Shown here in pieces: positions 22,912-34,324 of a DNA stretch of 64,000 nucleotides. A program made the position numbers and the translations under genes. The DNA lies in NCBI RefSeq assembly GCF_029873635.1, contig NC_080419.1:67595323-67659322 (forward strand). Reading direction: 5' to 3'. How positions within the stretch are numbered: position 1 is the stretch's first letter; each line of letters starts with the position of its first letter. The notes under the pieces are model-generated. The model was not told where the DNA came from. It searched no databases and saw only the letters and a list, made by a program, of their open reading frames with translations. Source of the stretch: Malania oleifera. Its lineage: Eukaryota > Streptophyta > Magnoliopsida > Santalales > Ximeniaceae.

Positions 22912-25049
22912 TAATTACCCTATAACATGTTTAAGTAAATGGTGTTCATTACATTCTCATAGTGTTTATAATGCACACATCGTGAATTCTATAATCAACC
23001 ATCATACTCTAAAGGGTACAGATCCTATCTCATTCAGGAATGCTATATTTACATTGCGATCAATCGCTCAAACTCCTTCGTCGTAGTCATTATAAATTTT
23101 GGCAGCATCTCCCCATGGCTCTCCAAGTACACGAGATAGGGGTAGTAAACATGTTGCTAGTTTTCCATTACTAACAAATTGTCACGACACCCCACTATGC
23201 ACCCAGAGAACACAAGTAAAGACACACTCGAAATATATAATGACAATTGACAAAGCGTGAACGATGACAACAATGTAAATACAACTTCCTGAACTGTTCA
23301 CATTGGACAATCCAATAATGGTTGAAATACAAACATTACTAATCGTAAGTGAAACAAATAATTAACATGCCCAATTGATTATTAGTCAACATAGTATGAC
23401 TAATAATCAATTGAATTATAACAATTGACTTATCTCACGTGTACGATCAGGTATGAATGTATAGTAACCGTTCTTGGATGGGTCTAAACTTCAATGAATA
23501 CATGAAGTGGCAGTAATTAATTTGGAATTTTACTTCATATGGCATTTAGTTCTTGACCTTTCACTGTATTCTATGCATTGTTGTTCTTAGCCAAGTGTTT
23601 TAAATTTTCAATAAAAAGCCTAAGATCGCCTCTTTTTTTACGAATTTCAACACGTGAGAGGAGGTTTCGAGTTGTGATTCTTTAATGTGTTTTAATGTTC
23701 ATAAGAGGCTAAGTTATAATGTTAGGAAGATTTATTTGGGAGGAGGCTAAGAAAGCATTGGAATTTAACAAATTTTCAGCAGCATGCTGTATGTAAATTG
23801 GACATTTCCCAAAAAATTCCTACACTAAAACTTGATAGATTCAAGCAAACAAATCACAATAATACGCATCATGTAGATACCAGTCAGTTTGAGTATGCGA
23901 GAACCTAAATCGACTACCAACATGCAATTCACAATGTACTGCATTAGCCATGCAGTTGGCGCTCAACACTAGCATATATTTCAAGAGTTCAATTTACAAT
24001 TCATATAACATAATACCACCTATGAAAAAGATTTAGTCATTCAGCATTTCAATTTAAATTTTCAAAAGATTTCAAGTTCACACAGTTATAAATAAAACTT
24101 ACCTTTACTTTCTAGTCATTAAATGGATGGCTCAAAAATGTCGAAATTTTATATAATTTAACCCAAAAACAACATATCCGAATTTCAAGTTCAAAATTTG
24201 TAGTTTACTACTAGTTTTATTTCTTAATTGTGTATTTTTGGTCATTTTTTATGATGCAAGAACATGAGGTTGGAATTGTGCCCATTTTGTAGGGGCAATC
24301 TAAAGAAAGTAAATTCTGAGGACTTGTGGGTTCTCCCTTGCAAGAGTGATGTGGTGGACTATTTTTTTTTTTTTTTTTTTCTGGGAACATAACTCACTAA
24401 TATTAGTGGGAACATAACTGCATTAGTGGGTCCTTTAACTTTTTTTTTTTTTCATCTATGGTGAGTTATATATTAGTGGCTGAGCGCTACAAGTGTCCAT
24501 AAAATTAAATGTTCATTAAAATTTATGAAAAATTTTAAAGGATTAAGGAGTTCTCACTTTTTTTGCTCATAATTCGAAGAAAGATCAGTATCTTTTATTG
24601 CTTTATCACTTAAGGAGACATGACATGCAGTTTTTTTACTTTTATTTTTGTTCTTGTCTAACAAAAAGCAATCCCTCCTTAAAAAAAAACAAAAAAAAAA
24701 AAACTCAAATACCACCTATATATGAGAAAAGGGGAAGCCAAAATTGGCTAAAAAGAAAGATTTTGTAGGAATAATAATAATAATAAATTAATTGGAGGAG
24801 GAAAATCATAGAAAAGAATTAGTATCTAATTGGTTGATGGTACGTGCCGCTTGACCCAGAGGATTTTGTTGGATTGGATTTATCCACGTGGCAAAATGTG
24901 GGAGCTTTTAGATCGGTGGGCGGTGTTTGTAAACTTTTAGGCAAGGAAGAGCCTTAAGACTCAAAATGGTTGTGAGGAATGTGATCTCAATGACAAATTA
25001 GGGTGTGGATTCAAGACTTAGAAGAAAAGAGCCACGTTTTCTCTACAAA
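22912..25049. other. Non-coding CACTA interior upstream of the transposase
   Basis: No conserved ORF on either strand. Contains a perfect hairpin (separate entry), poly-T runs at 24362-24381 and 24431-24443, and a duplicated gggaacataact word at 24386 and 24410. Confidence 0.5.
23372..23413. repeat. Perfect 16-bp inverted repeat with 10-base loop
   Basis: Left arm CAATTGATTATTAGTC (23372-23387), loop aacatagtat, right arm its exact inverse complement (23398-23413). It would form a stable AT-rich hairpin or cruciform. No transposon-type target duplication is seen next to it. Confidence 0.9.
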
Positions 25050-25353
25050 AAGGATATTGAAAAAGCTTACGAGCATGTTAATTGGGACTTGTCTATTATA
25101 CGTACTGGATAGAACAGGATATGTTAATAGGTAGCGAAAGTCGATCAAATTCTGCATAACTATTGTTAGATTCTTAGTTTTGATAAACATGAGTACAGAA
25201 GTCCTGAAGGTTTTAAAAGTTCGAAAGGGTTAGGAGTTGAGACATAGAGAGCCTATCTCACCATATTCGTTCATTATTATCCCAGAGTCCTTAACTTGCT
25301 TGCTTAAAATAAAAGAGGAAGAAGGTTATTTAAAAAGGCTTTCTGCAGGGCAG
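25050..25353 (+). pseudogene. LINE (L1-type) reverse transcriptase fragment
   Basis: The first 80 bases read KDIEKAYEHVNWDLS, the conserved RT block around the first catalytic Asp. After a frameshift (near 25130-25158) the reading continues TIVRFLVLIN ... REPISPYSFIIIPESLTCLLK, the next RT blocks (the QGDPLSPYLF region, with the Asp lost). Several stops. Only about 100 codons of RT remain, with no endonuclease, no poly-A tail and no target duplication recognised. Plus strand, opposite to the surrounding CACTA and NUG2 coding direction. Confidence 0.82.
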
Positions 25354-25479
25354 ATGACAAACAAGCAACAGAGATAAACCAGGAAATTTTTGTATCCCAA
25401 CAATGAGAATTTTTTTCATATCTTGTTTCTTTCCAGGAGATTAATTGCATGGACCTCTATAATTTACAAACTAGCATAC

Positions 25480-27202
25480 CATTCTTTTATCTTTTATGCT
25501 TTTTTGAGGTGCTCCTTCTTCACACACTTTAGAACTTCTCCTATGTGTTCAGCAACATCCTGCAAATTTGCAACACATACCTGAAAACAGGCAAGCACTT
25601 TGTCACCGATGTGAATAGATCCGAGTAGATCACACTAGCGTAACAGAATGATGCATCTGTGCATGGAAACTCCTATAATCAACTTAAAAATAAGCAATAA
25701 AACTTCACTTAAAATGATAAATGATAAGATAGAATTTAAAGAAATATAAAACAAATCTCAAAGGTGCAGCAAGTGTGCACTCAATACAGAGAGAGATGAT
25801 AACCAAACACAAGGTTCGTTCCAAGCATAATAAAATTATAGTGATAATATTAATTTGAGATAGAGGATTTCAAAAAGGGAAGTTATGTGAGTTAATTGAT
25901 AAAGAAACTGTACTTAAGTAGATAGAACTTCTCAAAATGTAAAGCCTATGATCACCATAATGTTGGCATTAGTAGGGGAGAAAACCCCGTTCATACAAAA
26001 AAAAAAAACCCAAAAAATTATTAAGTGTTATGATATTCGAAGACATCCCAGACACAAAACATCAAGGAAATATTAGCTGAACTATATACATTTATAGTGC
26101 ATCGTATTTAGAAAGGGTAGTTATTCCAAAGATATTGAATTTTTGAAGAACAAGACCACTAAAATTTAAAAGAAATGAGATTTTTTTTACCCACTCAAAT
26201 AAACTTTACTATTTAGTAAGCATAGTTACTCCAAGGACTTTGACCTTTTGAAGAACTAAAATACTGACATTTGGAAGCAATAAAATTTTGACATAGTTGA
26301 ATCAACTTCAACTGGTGATATATTACCAACTTTATTTAATGGCAAATAGGTTGAAGACTTATTTTGAACACCAAATTCCCAATAATAGGGCAAAATGTCC
26401 AGGATGCAAATTTGAGATAACCATATTATCTAATTACTGGCTATTTTATTTATTATTTTCGTAACTCCAAAACAAAGGAAAGCTGGCAAACACCAGGTTA
26501 TTCAAATAATTACATTTTTACATGATTAACTAATTAGCTATTCATCAAGCACCAAAAAGAAAATGCTTTTAAGCTAACTTATCAAGATATAGCATATTAA
26601 TGTTTACCAAATAATACTTTTATAGAAAATAATCATAGGTGTATCTAAATAAATAACACATAAAATTCATTGTGAACAAATGCACAACCCAAACCAGAGA
26701 CATACCACATCCTTCGGCACGATATCTATTTCAGAATCATTGTTATAATAAAAAACTCCAGGGCAGTCAATCAAGAAGATCCTCTTTGTCAGTGTTATAT
26801 ACTACCAGACTTTAGTCTCTCCTAAAATGGGGGCAACCTTGTAAACCTTCAGGAGGGGAAAAAAAAGGAGAAACATATCGGCTAAATGAACAACTCATCA
26901 TCTAAATAGTAAATACAACAAGAAAACAACCATTTACAGAATTTTATTTACTGATTGATTTATTTATTATTTGGTTAAGCAAGCAACGACTCATAGATCT
27001 AAAATAAACCTAGTTTATAGTGCTACAGGTACTACAACATCAAATGAAGCAAAAAGGAGAAGCAACATTACATTCTTTGCATGAAGTGTGTTAATAACAG
27101 ACGACTTTCCAACATTGGGATAACCAATGAATCCCACAGATATTGCTTGCTTGTCACTTTTTAAACGAGAAAATTGTCTTAATACTGATAAAAGTGAACC
27201 TT
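25480..27202 (-). pseudogene. NUG2: Fragment of a nucleolar GTP-binding protein 2 (NUG2/NOG2) gene with introns
   Basis: Three exon-like blocks in correct gene order on the minus strand. Block 1 (27202-27072) encodes the G1/P-loop region, including [16 protein letters not shown] and [14 protein letters not shown], and ends at a GT donor after KN. Block 2 (26846-26706) starts at an AG acceptor, VYKVAPILGETKVW then a stop where Gln is expected, [15 protein letters not shown] (G2/G3 area with DCPG). Block 3 (25580-25480) reads VANLQDVAEHIGEVLK, VKKEHLKKA, stop, KIKEW. Splice sites lie at the expected phases, so this came from genomic DNA, not from an mRNA. The parent protein is a circularly permuted nucleolar GTPase needed for 60S ribosome maturation. 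Two nonsense changes and missing N- and C-terminal exons make it a dead fragment. The position next to CACTA parts suggests transposon capture (inference). Confidence 0.87.
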
Positions 27203-27290
27203 GTAAGCAAAAAATAAACCTTAAAGCCTTCTCCCCCCTAATTTCAGAATTTTTTTATTATTAGGAAATTACTAGTGAAGGGCGAAGGAA

Positions 27291-27509
27291 GGCGGAGATG
27301 GAGGTGCTTGCCTACTCGCATGAAGGAGATGGAGGTGCCAAAGGATCAAAGGCAGCGTCGAAGGCGTTAAAGCCGTCGGATGTGCGGTTCAAAGGGCAAT
27401 GGGCGGAGATGGAGGTGCTTGACTGCTCGCGTGAAGTATATGGAGGTGTCGGAGGCTTGAAGGCGACGTTGAAGGCATCAAAGCCGTTGGATGTGCGGTT
27501 CAAAGGGCG
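27291..27509. repeat. GC-rich tandem duplication, 111 bp
   Basis: Unit A 27291-27401, unit B 27402-27509, both beginning ggcggagatggaggtgctt and ending gtgcggttcaaaggg. Both strands stay open across the two units because 111 is a multiple of three. The GC content contrasts with the surroundings, so this may be captured coding DNA, but I recognise no protein. Confidence 0.8.
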
Positions 27510-27513
27510 ACAG

Positions 27514-30000
27514 TGTAAAGACCTGAAAAATTAAAATGATTGAAATAATAATAAAAAAAAAGATAAAATAACAAAAAAAAAAGAAAAAAAATTAAAATAT
27601 TAAATTAAATTAAGATAAATTAAATAATTAAATAATTAGTTATTAAATTAAACATTATTACATTGGATTTAAAAAAAAAACTAATTAAATAATATATATA
27701 TATATATATTGATGCTAAAAAAAAGGGATATAATTTTATATACTATATCAATCTAGAAGCTTATCATCTAGATTGAAATTAGGATTGTAGAATAGAACAG
27801 ACTCACGCCACCCTTCCCCTGTGAAATTCTCCTGTGAGTCCAACCTCCGTCTCTGTCCCTCTTCTCAATTTCTTGGCGAATATTCGACCAATCGGGAAAT
27901 AAAATGTGCCATTGGATTCCTAACTCCGCCATCGACATTCTGCTGGAGCAGATTTGTTGTGGGAACACCTTAGGGACTACTCTTGGGGAACGGTAACTTT
28001 TCCCTTTTTTTTTTTTTCTAATTTCTCTTTAAATATGTTGTTAAATCGACGATCGGGGTACCACCACGTGGTCCTAGTCGCAATTGTCATCATTTTGATG
28101 TGGGTAAATTTTAAATTGGTGTTTTCTAGGCCCCACTCCAAAGCGAGACTGAAATTTGGGAAATTTGGCAAATTGGTTATATTTGTGGTTATAACTATTT
28201 ATTTGGAAATTATGGCCCTAGGAAATATTTAAATAGTAATTTATTTAGGAATAATTTAATGGAATTAAAATTTTTGAATCAAGGACCGAGTGAGCGCCAC
28301 CGGCATCTTTCGGGGTCCCTGTTGGCATAGTGCAAGAAATTAGGTAAGGAAAAATTATATATTAAATTAGAATTTATGAAATTAAAGCTAATAATTTACA
28401 TTATATTATATGTATATTTTGGTGTGAATTATTAAAATGCCAATCATGTAAAACTATGATTTCTGAGCCTAAGACCACTTATTTAACTATGTATATGTGG
28501 AAATGAACTGATGAAAGTGAAAAGTAATTTCTAAGGAATTATATAAGAAATGAGATGTATTTTCAGTATATAAATGTTAAATGTGGGTTGACTTATTTTA
28601 TGAGATATATATATATATATATATAAATTTTACTATTAAATTATGTGGCATGAGGTTCTGTGCAAATATATGTTAAATGTATGAGATGCAAGCTAAGTAA
28701 GTAAAGTATTAAGAATAAAATATGATATAGACAATGTTGCCTTTGTATGTTAAATGCAACCATGTAAATGTAAGACAGCTGAAAGACAGCCATGTTAGCA
28801 GATTCTAGCGCATTTCTATGTGAACTAACTGTTAGCAGATTCTAGCGCCTTTCTATGTGGACTAACTGATGGTAGCTAAAGACCAACAATAGTACGAAGG
28901 AATGAAATGAAAACGTTATGCAATGAAATGACAATGGAATGACAATGCAATGAAATGAAATATAAAACGTGAATGATACAAATGGGAAAGAGTCACTTAT
29001 AGTGAAACACAATGAAATGTTAAGTTATGAACATGAAAGGATGTGAATGATTGAATAATGATAGAAAGAATAATGTATTATGATATTAGAAGTATGTATG
29101 TGCGTAGAACATGTTACGATTGGGTGGGGCGTACCTGTTACCCGAGGGCTTGTTGAGTAAGGCGAGTGCACTAGTAGCTTCAGATGTGGCAATAGCTGCA
29201 TAACGTACGAGGGCAGAGGGAACCTACTTGTATGGGTGGATAGATTTCCTTATCCTTAGGGCCTTTTTCGGCAAGCTATTGTTGAACGGTGTGAGTACGA
29301 GATCAATCTAACACTTGAGAGCTTACTGAGTAAGGTGAGTGCTCTGGTATGTTTTAATTGTGGCCTTAGGGTTACCTAAGTATCAAAGCAGAGGGGTGCT
29401 ACTTGTATGGGTGGGTAATCACCCCTATCCTTGGGTAATCTCATGGGTAAATCTCTGCTTGTGATTGTTTAGGTTTAGAAAATGGTTTTAATGTTATGAT
29501 AATGATTTGAAAATGTATTTAAAATGATGTTTATATACCTCATGTTAGCCATACGCTGTGTTTAATATATTGTTTCTTCCCTTACTAAGATGTGTTTCAT
29601 CCGAATATGAATTTATTTTTTTTTTCAGGATTTCCTTGAGATCGAGCTTTGAGAGCTCGAGGTTTTTATAGCTTTATTAGGAAATAGAAAAAGAAAAGGG
29701 TATATTTCTATGTTAATTATAGGAAATGTAAATATTTATGTTTTATGTCTTTATGTTTTAAGGCTGTTGAGTAAGGAATGATTATGAGAATACTGAAATG
29801 TTTTGAGTTATGTAGATTTATGGAAATGCAGGTGATGGATGATTTATTAGGGATTATAGTTAAAATTAGTAAACTCTAGTATTATTTTATATGGAGATTA
29901 TGTTTATATTTTCCGCTCTGTATATATTGATTTATGGATTATCAAGGATTTTATCAGGTATAATGCATCGGACCCGGGATTAAGGGTTCGGGGCATTACA
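27514..30000 (+). repeat. LTR1 of the gypsy array (2,487 bp)
   Basis: TGTAAAGACCTG at the start, gggcattaCA at the end. Contains a duplicated word of about 37 bp (near 28793 and 28830). The open frame at 27954-28232 is shared with LTR3 but has no domain and is disrupted in LTR2, so it is not called. Confidence 0.92.
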
Positions 30001-30413
30001 TTATGGTATCAACGAAATGATTTTGGGATTTTGAGAATTTAGGGATGATTTATACCAGAGTATAGGAATGAGTTAGGATGAAAAATAGGAGATGGGTAGG
30101 TTAGGCGTTGAGAAGTAGGTATGGTGTAGGGAAGTATAGGATTTTGTCTTATAGCTTGGAGGCAAAAATCTCTTTGCGAAGTTTTGTGATTTTCTGATTC
30201 AGTCGACGGTTTTAGAAAACCACTGTAAATCCATCGATGGTGATGTTTCTTAGCCGTGGGACTGGTCCTTATATGGAGAACTTGGTTGCATATTGGATTT
30301 AAGGTATATAATTGTGTTTTTGGAATTATGGTGTGGGATATGGTAAATCATAGAATTATGGAAATAAAAGATTGGATAACAAATTTTGAGGACGAAATTT
30401 CTTGAGGGGAGAA
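30001..30413 (+). other. Internal segment 1 of the gypsy array (413 bp)
   Basis: Primer binding site, about 370 non-coding bases, then the polypurine tract gaggggagaa directly before LTR2. No ORF. Confidence 0.88.
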
Positions 30414-32790
30414 TGTAAAGACCCGAAAAATTAAAATGATTGAAATAATAAAAAAATAGATAAAATAACAAGTAAATAAATAAAAGGAATGACATGGGAA
30501 AAAGAAAAAAAAAGAAAAAAATTAAAAAATTAAATTAAATTAAGATAAATTAAATAATTAAATAATTAGTTATTAAATTAAACATTATTACATTGAATTT
30601 AAAAAAAAACTAATTAAAATAAGATATATATATATATATATATATATTTTAAAACAGGGATATAATATTATATACTATATCAATCTGGATACTTGTCATC
30701 CAAATTGAAATTAGGATTGTAGAATAGAACAGACTCACGCCACCCTTCCCCTATGATATTCTCCTGTGAGTCTAGCCTCCGTCTCCGTCTCTCTCTTCTC
30801 AATTTCTCGGCAGATACTCGACCGATCGGGAAACGCAAGGTGCAATTGGATTCCTAACTCCGCCACCGACATTTCTACTAGAGCAGATTTGTCATGGGAA
30901 CAGCTTAGGCACTAGTCGCGATTGTTGTCATTTTGATGTGAGTAAATTTTCAATTAGGGTTTTCTAGGCCCCACTCCAAAGCGATAGTGGGATTTGGGAA
31001 ATTTGGCAAATTGGTTATATTTGCGGGTACAATTATTTATTTGGATATTATGACCCTAGGAAATATTTAAATAGTATTTTATTCAGGAATAATTTAATGG
31101 AATTAGGATTTTTAAATCAGGGACTAGGTGAGCGCTGCAGGCATCTTTTCAGGGTCCCTGTTGGCGTAGTGCAAGAAATCAGGTAAGGGAAAATTATTAT
31201 TAAATCAGAATTTATGAAATTAAAGCTAATAATTTATGTTATATTATATGTATATTTTGTTGTGAATTATTAAAATGTCAACTATGTAAAACTATGATTT
31301 CTGAGCCTAGGACTACTTATTTAACTATGTATATGTGGAAATGAACTTATCAAAGTGAAAAGTAATTTCTAAGGAATTATATAAGAAATGAAATGTATTT
31401 TCAGCATATAAATGTTAAATGTGGGTTGACTTATTTTACGAGAAATATATATGAATTTTACTGTTAAATTGTGTGGCATGAGATTATGTGTAAATATATA
31501 TTAAATGTATGAGATGCAGACTAAGTAAGTAAAGTATTGAGAATAAGATATGATATAGACAATGTTGCCTTTGTATGTTAAGTGCAATCATGTAAATGTA
31601 AGACAGCTCAAAGACAACCATGTTAGCAGATTCTAGCACATTTCTATGCGGACTAACTGACGATGGCTAAAGACCAACTGTAGTATGAAGGAATTAAATG
31701 AAAACGTTATGCAATGAAATGACAATGGAATGACAATGCAATGATATGAAATATGAAACGTGAATGATAGAAATGGGAATGAGTCACTTATAGTGAAACG
31801 CAATGAAATGTTAAGTTATGAATATGAAAGGATGTGAATGATTGAATAATGATAGAAAGAATAATGTATTATGATATTAGAAGTATGTGTGTTCATAGAA
31901 CATGTTACAATTGGGCAGGGCATACTCTTTGCCTGAGGGCTTGCTGAGTAAGGCGAGTGCACTAGTAGCTTTATATGTGGCAGTAGCTGCATAACGTACT
32001 AGGGCAAAGGGAACCTACTTGAATGGGTGGATAGATTTCCTTATCCTTAGGGCCTTTTCCGGTAAACTATTGTTGAACAGTGTGAGTACAAGATCAATCT
32101 AACACTTGAGGGCTTACTGAGTAAGGTGTGAGTGTTCTGGTATGTTTTAATTGTGACCCTAGCATTACCTAAGGATTAGAGCAGAGGGGTGCTACTTGTA
32201 TGGGCGGGTAATTACAACTATCCTTGGGTAATCTCGTGGGTAAATCTCTACATGGGATTGTTTAGGTTCAGAAAATGGTTTTAATGCTATGATAATGATT
32301 TGTAAATGTTTTTAAAATGATGTCTATATACCTCATGTTAGCCACACATTGTGTTTAATATAATGTTTCTTCCCTTACTAAGATGTATTTCACCCGAATA
32401 TGAATTTTTTTTTTTTCAGGATTTCCTCGAGATCGAGCTTTGAGAGCTCGAGGTTTTTATAGAATTATTGGGAAGTAGAAAAAGAAATAGGTATATTTCT
32501 ATGTTAATTATGGGAAATGTAAATATTTATGTTTTATGACTTTATGTTTTAAGGTTATTGAGTAAGGAATGATGGTGAAAATACTGAAATGTTTTGAGTT
32601 ATGTAGATTTATGGAAATGCAGGTGATGGATGATTTATTGTGGATTATAGTTAGAATTAGTAAACTCTGGTATAATGTTATATGGAGATTATGTTATGTT
32701 TTCCACTGCATATATATTGATTTATGGATTATCAGGGATTTTATTAGGTATAATGCATCGGACACAGGATTAAGGGTTTGGGGCATTACA
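30414..32790 (+). repeat. LTR2 of the gypsy array (2,377 bp)
   Basis: Same ends as LTR1. Two derived changes set it apart: a deletion of about 95 bp near 30916 (corresponding to about 27981-28074 of LTR1, with cta at the junction) and only one copy of the 37-bp word that is duplicated in LTR1 and LTR3. Confidence 0.92.
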
Positions 32791-33194
32791 TTATGGCATC
32801 AGAGAAATAATTTTGGGATTTTGAGGATTTAGGGATGATTTAGACCAGAGTATAGGAATGAGTTAGAATGAAAAATAGGAGATGGGTAGGTTAGGCGTTG
32901 AGAAGTAGGTATGGTGTAGGGAAGTATAAGATTTTTTCTTATAGCTTGGAGGCAAAAATCTCTTCGCGTTTTTGATTTAGTTGATGGTTTCAGAAAACCA
33001 TGGCAAATCCATCGATGGTGATATTTCTTAGCCATGGGATTAGTTCTTATATGGAAAACTTGGATGTGTATTGGATTTAGGTTATATAATTGTGTTGTTG
33101 GAATTATGGTGTGGGATATGGTAAATTGTAGAATTATGGAAATGAAAGATTGGGTAACAAATTTCGAGGACAAAATTTCTTTAAGAGGGGAGAA
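32791..33194 (+). other. Internal segment 2 of the gypsy array (404 bp)
   Basis: Aligns with internal segment 1 along its length with roughly 10 percent differences by eye and a short indel near 32965. Ends aagaggggagaa before LTR3. Confidence 0.88.
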
Positions 33195-33441
33195 TGTAAA
33201 GACCTAAAAAATTAAAATGATTGAAATAATAAAAAAATATATAAAATAACAAATAAATAAATAAAAGGAATCGCATGGGAAAAATAAAAAAATAAAAACA
33301 TAAAATTAAATTAAGATAAATTAAATAATTAAATAAGTATTTATTAAATTAAACATCATTACATTGGATTTGAAAAAAAAAACTAATTGAAATAAGATAT
33401 ATATATATATATATATATATGTATTTATACATGTAGGTTAC

Positions 33442-33480
<39 letters not shown>

Positions 33481-34249
33481 TTAAAAAAAAGGGATATAAT
33501 ATTATATACTATATCAATCTGATGCTTATCATCCAGATTGAAATTAGGATTGCTGAATAGAACAGACTCACGCTACCCTTCCCCTATGAAATTCTCCTGC
33601 GAGTCCAGCCTCCGTATCCGTCCCTCTCTTCTTAATTTCTCGATGGATACTCTACCGATCGGGAAACGGAAGATGTCATTAGATTCCTAACTCCGCCACC
33701 GACATTTCTACTAGAGGAGATTTTTTGTGGAAATGACATCGACACTACTCTTGGGAAAAGGTAATTTTTCCCAATTTTTCCAATTTCTCTTTAAATATGT
33801 TGTTAAATCGAGAATCGGGTACCACCACGTGGTCCTAGTTGTGATTGTTGTCATTTTGACGTGGGTAAATTTTCAATTGAGGTTTTCTAGGCCCCACTCC
33901 AAAGCAAGATTGAGATTTGAAAAATTTAGCAAATTGGTTATATTTGCGGGTATAACTATTTATTTGAAAATTATGATCCTAAGAAATATTTAAATAATAT
34001 TTTATTTAGGAATAATTTAATGGAATTAAGACTTTTGAATCAAGGACCGGGTGAGCGCCGCAGCCATCTTTTCAGGGTCCCTGTTGGCATAGTGCAAGAA
34101 ATTAGGTAAGGGAAAATTATATATTAAATCAGAATTTATGAAATTAAAGCTAATAATTTACGTTATATTATATGTATATTTTGGTGTGAATTATTAAAAT
34201 GCCAACCATGTAAAACTATGATTTCTGAGCCTAAAACCACTTATTTAAC

Positions 34250-34324
<75 letters not shown>

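Noticed and set aside
27291-27534. 78-codon ORF as a gene
   Set aside because: Open on both strands because of a duplicated GC-rich unit whose length is a multiple of three. No homologue recognised.
27954-28232. 92-codon ORF in LTR1 with a similar ORF in LTR3 (33727-33993)
   Set aside because: Shared because the LTRs are copies. The frame is destroyed by the deletion in LTR2 and has no recognisable domain.
32829-33173. 114-codon minus-strand ORF across the second internal segment
   Set aside because: Antisense of the non-coding internal DNA; not open in the matching first internal segment.
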